Below, one piece after another: positions 16,295-25,318 of a DNA stretch of 64,000 nt. Positions within the stretch are counted from its first letter, which is position 1. The number at the start of each line of letters is the position of its first letter. The notes beneath the pieces were generated by a model. It was not told where the DNA came from. It made no database searches and was given only the letters and a program-made list of their open reading frames with translations. The position numbers and the translations under genes are program-made. This DNA is from Thermococcus sp. JdFR-02 (lineage in GTDB: Archaea > Methanobacteriota_B > Thermococci > Thermococcales > Thermococcaceae): contig MTLP01000012.1 in NCBI GenBank assembly GCA_002009975.1, forward strand, positions 1-64,000. Direction: 5' to 3'.

Positions 16295-17007
16295 GCTTCA
16301 TTAAGGTCATTGGCTTGACAAAAAGTTATAGCGACACAAAAGCCCTCGACAATGTAAGCTTGGAGATTGAAAAAGGAGAAATATTCTGTATAATGGGACA
16401 CAGCGGTGCAGGGAAGACAACACTATTAAGAATTCTAGCTCTTTTAGAAAAACCCGACTCAGGGGAATACTATTTTGATGGGACTAAAGTTGATTGGAAC
16501 GATAATTTGAGAAAAAGCATCACAATGATCTTTCAAATTCCCGTAATGTTTAACACAACTGTCTTTAAGAACGTTGCCTATGGATTAAAAATTAGAAACT
16601 ATCCCAAAAATGAGATAAGAAAAAAAGTTAAAGAAGTTTTAGAGCTGGTTGGGCTTCAAGGTTATGAAAATAGAAAGGCAAAATCTCTTTCTGGAGGAGA
16701 AAAGCAGAGAGTAGCAATTGCTAGAGCCATAGTTCTTGAGCCCAAGCTTTTACTCATGGATGAGCCAACCGCAAACTTAGACCCAACAAATTCCGCAATA
16801 ATCGAAGAGATAGTTAGAGAAATCGTGAGAGAGAAGGAAACAACTATAGTCTTTTCAACCCACAACTTGTTCCAAGCAAAGCGTTTAGCCCATAGAGTTG
16901 CCCATATATACAAAGGAAAGATAGTTGAGGTTGGGGATACAAAAGAAGTCTTTGAAAATCCGAAAAATGAGCTGACAAAGAAGTTTATTAATGGTGAACT
17001 CTTCTGA
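16291..17007 (+). CDS. tupC: Tungstate ABC transporter ATP-binding protein (TupC)
   Basis: 238 residues. Walker A GHSGAGKTTLL (about residue 36), Q-loop TMIFQIPVMF, ABC signature LSGGEKQRVAIARAI, Walker B LLLMDEPTANLDP and the switch His in VFSTHNLFQAKRL. ATG at 16291 overlaps the tupB stop in the ATGA arrangement, indicating coupled translation. Energises tungstate uptake. ATP-binding proteins alone are hard to assign a substrate; the assignment rests on operon context. Confidence 0.92.
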   Translation: MSFIKVIGLTKSYSDTKALDNVSLEIEKGEIFCIMGHSGAGKTTLLRILALLEKPDSGEYYFDGTKVDWNDNLRKSITMIFQIPVMFNTTVFKNVAYGLKIRNYPKNEIRKKVKEVLELVGLQGYENRKAKSLSGGEKQRVAIARAIVLEPKLLLMDEPTANLDPTNSAIIEEIVREIVREKETTIVFSTHNLFQAKRLAHRVAHIYKGKIVEVGDTKEVFENPKNELTKKFINGELF

Positions 17008-17041
17008 GCTAAAGCTTATAATGGAGAATTAGATATTTTGA

Positions 17042-18756
<1,715 letters not shown>

Positions 18757-18827
18757 GATATCACCAAATAGAATAGGAAAAAGAGAATAAATGAGTTACT
18801 CTCTTGAAAAATGGTAAAAACATCATC

Positions 18828-20498
18828 TCACCATTGCATATAGAACCCTTGCTCGTGGTATGTTTGTCCTTTAATGATATAGCTTGGAGATCCTCCAACT
18901 CTCTTGACAACTCTTCGCGTCCCATATCTTGTTGCACCTGCCACAACAATTATGAAACTTTCTTCATTCCATGGATTTCTAATTGTCTCAACAACACCCA
19001 ATGTTTCATCTTTTGGGAATCCTGAATTTAGCGAAAGCTCTCTTACCTCACTATCATCAACAAAGAGAAAAGCATTAAAGTTTTTGACAACATTTGGACT
19101 CCTTTCCAAACTCCAACTTCCATTGAAGATGAACTTTATTGGTAACTTTTCATTAAGTTCTTTTGTAATTTTATTTGCTACTGGACCTCCAATGAGAATT
19201 AGATTCTCTCTCAAATCGTCCTCGGTCAAGTTCGCATCACTTTTGATAATAATCTCTGGGTAAGAGCCATAAAACTGTTCAAAAGTTTCTTTTAAATGCT
19301 CTGTTAATTGAATTGTACTTTCTCTGTCATGTTCCAAACCTTTCTTATCAGGATTTTGAGTCCCATAAACGATAATTATCTTGTCATGAGCATGAGATTT
19401 TTCTAAAGCCCAAAATCCTGTAACTGGCACTCTCTGCTTGAAATAAAGACTCACATTTTCTGGAGTGGACCACCTTTGCATATGCTTAACCAAAATAGGC
19501 AAGTAATCAGCAAAAGTCTCATTAGTCTTTTTGATTTTATCAAAATTCTCAAATTCTTGAATGAAATCCTCTAAAAGGTAAAAACCAATAGATGAATCGA
19601 ATATTTTGTGATAATTTATGAGTTCAGAAAGATTTGTTGCAAATTGCTCTGCAAGATATTTAGCAAACGCTTCTGTTAGGAGTTCTCGATAATATGTGTG
19701 AAAGCTGAAATGGTAAGGGTCAATAGAAGAAAGCGCTGGGAATTCTCTCTTCACCTCTTCCAAATAATAGCTAACGTTCTCAAAAACTGTTGGATTAGCG
19801 TCAAGCAGTGGGTCTATAAAAGGATGGGTAAACTCGTGAAGTGCTATTAAAGCTCTGAACTTGCTCGCCAGTTTATTTTTAGGAACGGTTCCAACACATG
19901 TTACTGAATTTACTCCATACTTACTGTTGAAATGAATTGCTAAGGAGTAAGAGAGCTCTATCTTATATTCCTTATGAGTGTAGCCAAAGAATTCAACGAA
20001 TTTTTGTGGAAAGTTTTTGGGCAGGGCTTCCTTTAATGGCTCTATAGCTTTTTCATATTCCTCTTTATGAGCGTTGTAGAACTCGATGAAGTTAGTGTCC
20101 TTTGCAAATCTTACTAATTCTCTGTAAAGTCCTGTTAAAAGAGGATCATCTTCGCTTTCGTTTCCCAAATAAGGCATTCCAACCAGATCCCCTGCCCAAC
20201 GAGCTATTGCCATATCTCTAACATAATATGGAGCATCCTTTGGAAATATCTCTTTAGCTAATTGGATTGCTGGATGATCTTTATAATCACTAAAGTAAGT
20301 TAAAACATTGTTGACATAACTTTGAGGAGCAACTATAAATTCATCACTGCCATTAAAAGCTAAAATGTAAACCACAGCAAAAAGCTCAAGATTGGGATTC
20401 ACCTCAACGACAACTTTAGATTCCTGAGTCCCTGCCCTGACAGTAGGAAAAATTGAGAGCATTAAAAGGAGAGCTAAAATTAATGAAGCCTTCTTCAC
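18828..20498 (-). CDS. Secreted protein with HExxH motif (DUF4932-like) and C-terminal surface-protein-like domain
   Basis: About 556 residues. A signal peptide (KKASLILALLLMLSIFPTVRAG) precedes a helical domain of about 330 residues containing ALHEFTHPFIDPLL, an HExxH motif of metallopeptidase type near residue 222, with a downstream ELLTEAFAKYLAEQ helix supplying a candidate third ligand (Glu). The C-terminal 160 residues contain alternating beta elements (IIIVYGTQNPD, LILIGGPVANKI, FIIVVAGATRYGTRRVV) that recall archaeal S-layer/surface-protein domains. The N-terminal part resembles DUF4932. GTG at 20498 is chosen because GGTGGT sits just upstream. Peptidase activity is inferred, not shown. 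Confidence 0.72.
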   Translation of the reverse strand: MKKASLILALLLMLSIFPTVRAGTQESKVVVEVNPNLELFAVVYILAFNGSDEFIVAPQSYVNNVLTYFSDYKDHPAIQLAKEIFPKDAPYYVRDMAIARWAGDLVGMPYLGNESEDDPLLTGLYRELVRFAKDTNFIEFYNAHKEEYEKAIEPLKEALPKNFPQKFVEFFGYTHKEYKIELSYSLAIHFNSKYGVNSVTCVGTVPKNKLASKFRALIALHEFTHPFIDPLLDANPTVFENVSYYLEEVKREFPALSSIDPYHFSFHTYYRELLTEAFAKYLAEQFATNLSELINYHKIFDSSIGFYLLEDFIQEFENFDKIKKTNETFADYLPILVKHMQRWSTPENVSLYFKQRVPVTGFWALEKSHAHDKIIIVYGTQNPDKKGLEHDRESTIQLTEHLKETFEQFYGSYPEIIIKSDANLTEDDLRENLILIGGPVANKITKELNEKLPIKFIFNGSWSLERSPNVVKNFNAFLFVDDSEVRELSLNSGFPKDETLGVVETIRNPWNEESFIIVVAGATRYGTRRVVKRVGGSPSYIIKGQTYHEQGFYMQW

Positions 20499-20569
20499 AT
20501 TACCACCCAATAGAAGAATGAACATCTACAGCTAAAAAGTTTTCTTCAAACAAAAGATAGAGGAAAAGC

Positions 20570-21721
20570 TCACTTCCTCAAAGGCTCTGGAATTGCTTTA
20601 TCCCACTGCTCTTTAGCCAATTTTCCAGTGTATTTGAACTTTTCAATTGTTTCTTTTGCTTCCTCTCTTCTTCTTTGATGCTCCTTTAGGAAAGCTTGAA
20701 CTTTTTCTATCAGATAGCGCTTACATTCACCACAAAGCAACTCTCCACTCTTACACTTGGTGTAACGTTCAAGTAATGCCTTATCGTCTGGTTCAAAGAA
20801 TATTTCAAGCCATTTAAAGACCACACACTTCTCTGGATTTCCACCTTTTTCTCTTTGCTCTTTTACAGTGGGCTGACCTCCAGTAACTGCATACTTCCAA
20901 ATCTTTTGCCTAATTTCTTCAGGAGAATCAGTTAGATAAATAGCTGTTTCAGGCTTTGAAGCACTCATTTTTCCCTCTAATCCAGTAAGGGGTGGAACAA
21001 ATTTGCTATGAATTGCCGCTGTCTTGTAGTAACCTAAGCTTTCAGCAAAATCTCTCTGGATTCTCCAATATGGATCTTGATCAATTGCCGCTGGTATTAA
21101 GCTTCTTCTTTCTTCAAAAAATGTTGGAGCAGCTTGAATTGCTGGATAAAAAATCATTCCAATTTTGCTTTGTTCAGTGAATCCAAACACTGCTTTTGCC
21201 ATTGAATAAGTAACTTTCTTTGCTATGGGAATTGCCATTTCATAAATCTTTGTAAATTCGCTGTCCTGAAATATGAAAGTCTTATCTGGATCGAAGCCTA
21301 CGGCTATGATATCCAGTATATTCTCATAAGCCCACTTTTTTGTGTCTTCAAAGGTTAGATTTGGCTTAAACAAAAATTTCTCATCATCTGTTATTTGAAC
21401 ATATAAATTAACTCCAAACTTTTCTTGGAACCATCTTGTAGCGTAGAAAGGAATTATGTGTCCAATGTGCATTGGTCCTGAAGGTCCTCTTCCAGTGTAA
21501 AGGAAGAAACCTTTCCCTTCCTCGTAGTCTTTAAGCACTAAATCGTAGTCTCTGTGAGAGAAAAAGAACTTTCTTTTTAAGTAAAATGGTAGTTCGCTTT
21601 TAGTCAGCTCCTTAGTCTTTTCCAAAAGCTCTTCTGTAAGTGGAGAAGTTCCAAATTCCTTTATTAGCTTGTCATAGTCCACTAAACCTTCAACGTCCCA
21701 TGGAGTAACCTTAAATTCCAC
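20570..21721 (-). CDS. trpS: Tryptophanyl-tRNA synthetase
   Basis: 383 residues, the archaeal/eukaryotic-type class I enzyme. HIGH-type motif in SGPMHIGHIIPF (about residue 82), KMSKS-type motif GKMSASKPETA (about 257), and characteristic ITDDEKFLF and DPYWRIQRDFAE elements. Charges tRNA-Trp, whose gene is also in this window at 61.7 kb. A GTG start at 21721 gives an N-terminus EFKVTPWDVEG like Pyrococcus TrpRS and is preceded by GGGGGTG; the first in-frame GTG lies within that site. Confidence 0.97.
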   Translation of the reverse strand: MEFKVTPWDVEGLVDYDKLIKEFGTSPLTEELLEKTKELTKSELPFYLKRKFFFSHRDYDLVLKDYEEGKGFFLYTGRGPSGPMHIGHIIPFYATRWFQEKFGVNLYVQITDDEKFLFKPNLTFEDTKKWAYENILDIIAVGFDPDKTFIFQDSEFTKIYEMAIPIAKKVTYSMAKAVFGFTEQSKIGMIFYPAIQAAPTFFEERRSLIPAAIDQDPYWRIQRDFAESLGYYKTAAIHSKFVPPLTGLEGKMSASKPETAIYLTDSPEEIRQKIWKYAVTGGQPTVKEQREKGGNPEKCVVFKWLEIFFEPDDKALLERYTKCKSGELLCGECKRYLIEKVQAFLKEHQRRREEAKETIEKFKYTGKLAKEQWDKAIPEPLRK

Positions 21722-21896
21722 CCAAAACACCCCCAGTAAAAGCTAACCCAATCAAAAGAGCACTAATTTCACCAAAGCCAAAAACAATCACCAAGTTTCA
21801 TCATGGGTTTAAAATGGGGAGCTCTAAATTTAAACTTTTCTATCATAATTAGAAATCAAACAATAACCAAAGCATTTCGTATAAGGTAGCATCTTC

Positions 21897-22687
21897 TTAA
21901 ATTGCAAACTCTTCAAATTCTACTCTTAAGATGTGATATTGTTTTTTATCTAAAGCATTTTTCTTAATGGGAACTAGGATCATTGTATTATACAGCTTTG
22001 CATAGTCTTTTAAACTTGTCAGAAACTTAAACACAGCATTAAAACCATTCTCAAGAATCAAATACTCTAAACCATCGAGGAGAATAAATTTTTCATCATT
22101 GGTTCTTTTCATGAATCTGATAAGTTCTTCAATTAAGAATTCCAGCCTGCGTGGATGGATACTATCAGGAGTTTCAACTTTACTTAACCATAATGAGGAG
22201 CACTCACACTCAAAAGAATGCCAGTACTCTTTTTTCGTCGGCTTATTATAATACATAAACGCCCTTTAGCCAAACTACATGCTAACTCAAGTATTTTTGG
22301 TGAGCATTCAATTAAAAAGACACCTTTCCATATTTCTCTTTCTTTTATCTCCAACATCCTCTTTTTAAAAAGTTCAGCTTTAAAGATAAACGATCGTCTT
22401 TTAATGTTATAGAGAGCAAGAAGAAGGATTCCTCCAAGGATAATAAGGTAATGCCCAAATGCTTCAATATTTAAAACGTAGCTTTTTATCACATCAAAAT
22501 CACTCAAGAAAATTAAAAGCAATCCTAAGAAAAATAGAGATATGCCTAACATGATTAAGTAGACAGTTATATGATTAAGTGCATAAAGAACTTTTCTATG
22601 CTTGTACGTTTCATATATTCCAAATGCAACAAATAAGAATAAAATGAAATCACTAACAATAACATGTGTTGGAACCATAAGCATCAC
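21897..22687 (-). pseudogene. DUF835 membrane protein gene split by a frameshift
   Basis: The 5' reading frame (22687 down to about 22184) encodes five membrane helices and the beginning of a DUF835 domain (KGVFLIECSPKILELACSLA, then CIIISRR). The remainder of DUF835 continues in a different frame (22256 down to 21897) with WLSKVE, SIHPRRLEFLIEELIRFMK, FILLDGLEYLILENGFNAV and LVPIKK. Adding one A to the run of six A read near 22230 on the minus strand would join RRKK to EYWHSFE, restoring an intact protein of about 260 residues. DUF835 proteins are Thermococcales/Methanococcales membrane sensors of unknown role. It could be a recent mutation, programmed slippage or a sequencing error. Confidence 0.85.
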
Positions 22688-22773
22688 TATATACAGTACT
22701 GCAATATTTCCTTATAATGATTTTAATTAGATATTTGTCATTCTGATAATTGTATAAACATTAAAACAAATCG

Positions 22774-23457
22774 CTATAGTCTTGCCAGATAATTTCTCAA
22801 TTCTTGAGCTTTAACTGTAATTGTTTTCTCATATTCTGTAAAAATTATTGATTTAACAACTTTAAACACTATTGCTCCTTCGCTTAGCTTAATATCAAAG
22901 ACTCTGGTTGAGATCTCTCTCAATTCTTGAACTGTCTCTTCCTTGAGAAGGGAGGTATTCAAAAACATAAATGCTATCTCTTTTTTATTCCCAATATCTG
23001 GACGAATTGCTACTCCGAAAAATGTTTCTAATTGTAGTGAGTCTTTTTCATTTATCTTAAGGGCTTTTTCAAGCCCTATGATTATTCTCAAAGTAAAATC
23101 CGCTTGGATTTCTCTAATTATCTTATCGTACTGCTTCTTCCAAATTGGAATATCCTGAAGCAAGTCAATTTTGCCAATTACATTACCAACATTTATGATG
23201 CCTCCAAGCTTTATCACTTGAACGTTGTCAATTATCTCCGTATCTATTCCTATTAACTCAAGATGCGTTTTGAAGATGTGAAGCTGATCCAAAGTATCCA
23301 CTATTATTGTAGGAATGTTATTTTGCTTTGCATACCTTAAAAGTAGATAGAATATTAAATGTATAGGTTCGTCAGGAGTATATTCAATGAGAATACTTTC
23401 TCCATTACAAATCGTTTCAAAATAATCAAACAGGGAAGTCTCAAATTTTTTGCTCAT
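22774..23457 (-). CDS. DUF257 family protein
   Basis: 227 residues. RecA-like alpha/beta layout without a clear Walker A: ESILIEYTPDEPIHLIFYLLLRYA, IPTIIVDTLDQLHIFKTHLE, and DNVQVIKLGGIINVGNVIGKI match the Thermococcales-restricted DUF257 family. Function unknown. The ATG at 23457 follows GGGGGATATAGG and is preferred to the longer in-frame reading. It neighbours the DUF835 gene; DUF257 and DUF835 genes often occur in Thermococcales genomes and may be related folds. Confidence 0.85.
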   Translation of the reverse strand: MSKKFETSLFDYFETICNGESILIEYTPDEPIHLIFYLLLRYAKQNNIPTIIVDTLDQLHIFKTHLELIGIDTEIIDNVQVIKLGGIINVGNVIGKIDLLQDIPIWKKQYDKIIREIQADFTLRIIIGLEKALKINEKDSLQLETFFGVAIRPDIGNKKEIAFMFLNTSLLKEETVQELREISTRVFDIKLSEGAIVFKVVKSIIFTEYEKTITVKAQELRNYLARL

Positions 23458-23587
23458 CCTATATCCCCCATTTTCTGTAAAAATGATAAATTTAAGAATT
23501 TGTTGGTACATCTTTGAAAGTCACAGCAGGTGCAAATTTCAAAAAGATTTTTAACCTAAAACGATATGTTAAATTAAGGTGTTTAAA

Positions 23588-24043
23588 ATGAAGAGCTTTC
23601 TTACAGAGCAGCAAATTAGGATTTTACAGCTCAGAGCAAAGGGATTAAAGCAGAGTGAAATCGCAGAAATTTTGGGGACTAGTCGGGCAAATATAAGCAT
23701 TTTAGAGCATAGAGCTTTAGAAAAAATCGAAAAAGCCAAGAATACACTTTTAATCTGGGAACAGATAAACTCAAAGATTAGTGTTGAGGTTAAAAAAGGA
23801 GAGGATCTTTTTAATGTTCCTGAAAAGCTCTTTAAAAAAGCTGATGAGATTGGAATTAAAGTACCATACAGCACAGCGGAAATAATAGCTTTTTTAGTTG
23901 AAAATGCTCCAGTAGAAGATAGAATTATAAAAAGAGAGTTCACACTGTTTCTTGATAAACATGATCGCTTGAGAGTCAGCGAATGCTTAATTGAGAAGTT
24001 TAATGAGAAAGGGCAAGATAAGGGAAGTGAAAATACCATTTAA
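23588..24043 (+). CDS. tfx: Tfx family DNA-binding protein
   Basis: 151 residues. An N-terminal sigma-70 region 4-like helix-turn-helix (FLTEQQIRILQLRAKGLKQ, then IAEILGTSRANISILEHRA) fits the Tfx family first described beside the fmdE gene of Methanothermobacter. The C-terminal domain of about 90 residues is the family's conserved partner domain. A probable transcription regulator whose targets are unknown. The start at 23588 follows an AAGGTG site. Its last 57 bases overlap lrgB tail to tail. Confidence 0.88.
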   Translation: MKSFLTEQQIRILQLRAKGLKQSEIAEILGTSRANISILEHRALEKIEKAKNTLLIWEQINSKISVEVKKGEDLFNVPEKLFKKADEIGIKVPYSTAEIIAFLVENAPVEDRIIKREFTLFLDKHDRLRVSECLIEKFNEKGQDKGSENTI

Positions 24044-24661
24044 AGCCATTGCTAGCCCACTAACTGCTCCACTTAGCTCATCATCCAAAATTATTCTTGC
24101 AGTGCCTAATCCATGAGAAGTTACTCCCATAGCCAATCCCCTTGCAACTCTATCTTTCACCTTTGCTAAATTTAAAATCTCAACCCCGATTGCATTACCA
24201 AAGATTCCAGTCAAAATTACTAAAACAGCGGTTAATGCTGGAATTCCGCCAATTTTTTCGCTAACTCCAATTGCTATAGCCGTTGTAATGCTTTTTGGTG
24301 CTATGCTTAGCAAAACCTCTTTGCTACCGCCTAAAGCTTTTACAATGTAAAAAGCGCTTAAAATAGCCATTAAACCTCCAACTGTTATTCCAACCAAGAT
24401 TTGCCTTGAATAGGCTTCAATTATCTTTCTTTGCTTATAAAGGGGAATAGCCAAGCTCACAACAGCAGGACCCAAGAGAAAGCTTAAAATCCTCGCACTT
24501 TCCATGTATGCATCATAACTAATTTTAAATCCTTTTAAGATGAGTGAAATTGTGATTATTGAAAGCAGGACAGGATTTAAGTAAAAAACCCTTCTCTTCT
24601 CATAAAGTTTCATAAAAATGTAATAAACAAAAAGCGTTGCAAAGATGCCAAAACTTTTCAT
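23987..24661 (-). CDS. LrgB/CidB family membrane protein
   Basis: 224 residues with six or seven membrane helices and LrgB family elements SFLLGPAVVSLAIPLY, APKSITTAIAIGVSEKIGG and RGLAMGVTSHGLGTARII. In bacteria LrgAB/CidAB are linked to murein hydrolase export or pyruvate/small-molecule transport; Thermococcales lack murein, so a transport role is likelier. The gene overlaps lrgA by 4 bases, with a GGAGGTG site, so the two are co-translated. Confidence 0.9.
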   Translation of the reverse strand: MKSFGIFATLFVYYIFMKLYEKRRVFYLNPVLLSIITISLILKGFKISYDAYMESARILSFLLGPAVVSLAIPLYKQRKIIEAYSRQILVGITVGGLMAILSAFYIVKALGGSKEVLLSIAPKSITTAIAIGVSEKIGGIPALTAVLVILTGIFGNAIGVEILNLAKVKDRVARGLAMGVTSHGLGTARIILDDELSGAVSGLAMALNGIFTSLILPFLIKLLN

Positions 24662-24987
24662 TTCAGCACCTCCACTAATTTAGCTGTTAATATTATCGTC
24701 ACAAAGAAACTTATTATCAATGCACCAAAAATAGGTAAAGCTTGTGCTTTAATCAGCCCCCAATAGAGAACTATGCCAACGCCTGGGGGGATAAACATTA
24801 TGCTCATGTTTTTAACTAGGAGCTCTGCCTCTCTCTCAACTTCTTCTAATCTCACAACTTTGAAAATAAGGGCAAAAGTTAGCAAAATCATCCCAACGAC
24901 ATTTCCCGGAATTGGAAGGTTAAATAGCTCAACAAGGACTTCCCCTAAAAATAGGAAACCAAAGATTATAACTAGCCCTTTATACAT
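24658..24987 (-). CDS. LrgA/CidA family membrane protein
   Basis: 109 residues, four membrane helices, with the LrgA hallmark LPIPGNVVGMILLTFAL and LLVKNMSIMFIPPGVGIVLYW. It forms a two-gene operon with lrgB. Holin-like by family name only. The start follows GGGGGTG. Confidence 0.9.
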   Translation of the reverse strand: MYKGLVIIFGFLFLGEVLVELFNLPIPGNVVGMILLTFALIFKVVRLEEVEREAELLVKNMSIMFIPPGVGIVLYWGLIKAQALPIFGALIISFFVTIILTAKLVEVLK

Positions 24988-25028
24988 GGCACCCCCAATA
25001 AGGAAATTAAAAAAAGAGGTATAAAAAG

Positions 25029-25307
25029 CTAAGCTTCACTCTCAGGTAATTCTCTGTAGTTCACACTCATCTGAACTAGCTCTTCAAGAGTTAACGGTTC
25101 TTCTCGAATTACTTCAACGCCATAAGGTTCAAGCATCTTCAATAGCTCTTCTTTTGGCAGCTTTTGTTCATCAAAAACCACAAAGCCTCTTTTTGCATAG
25201 CCGTTAATGAAAACCCTGTAAATTGCTATATTCAAGCTCAGCTCATACTGTAAATTCATTGCGTCAACTGGATTAATTCCATTGAGCTTAAAGGTTAGCT
25301 TCAGCAT
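25029..25307 (-). CDS. Hypothetical small protein downstream of the Tes-family gene
   Basis: 92 residues, soluble, beta-alpha pattern with an N-terminal strand (MLKLTFKLNGINPVDAMNL) and an acidic C-terminus. It starts 11 bases after the stop of the radical-SAM gene and has a GAGGTGGG ribosome-binding site, so the two are co-transcribed. It may be an accessory or substrate-recognition partner of that enzyme; this is inference, and I recognise no family. Confidence 0.7.
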   Translation of the reverse strand: MLKLTFKLNGINPVDAMNLQYELSLNIAIYRVFINGYAKRGFVVFDEQKLPKEELLKMLEPYGVEVIREEPLTLEELVQMSVNYRELPESEA

Positions 25308-25318
25308 TTTTACCCACC

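Noticed and set aside
23569-24039. 156-residue minus-strand frame opposite tfx
   Set aside because: Antisense of the conserved HTH protein, low-complexity Ser/Leu/Phe composition.
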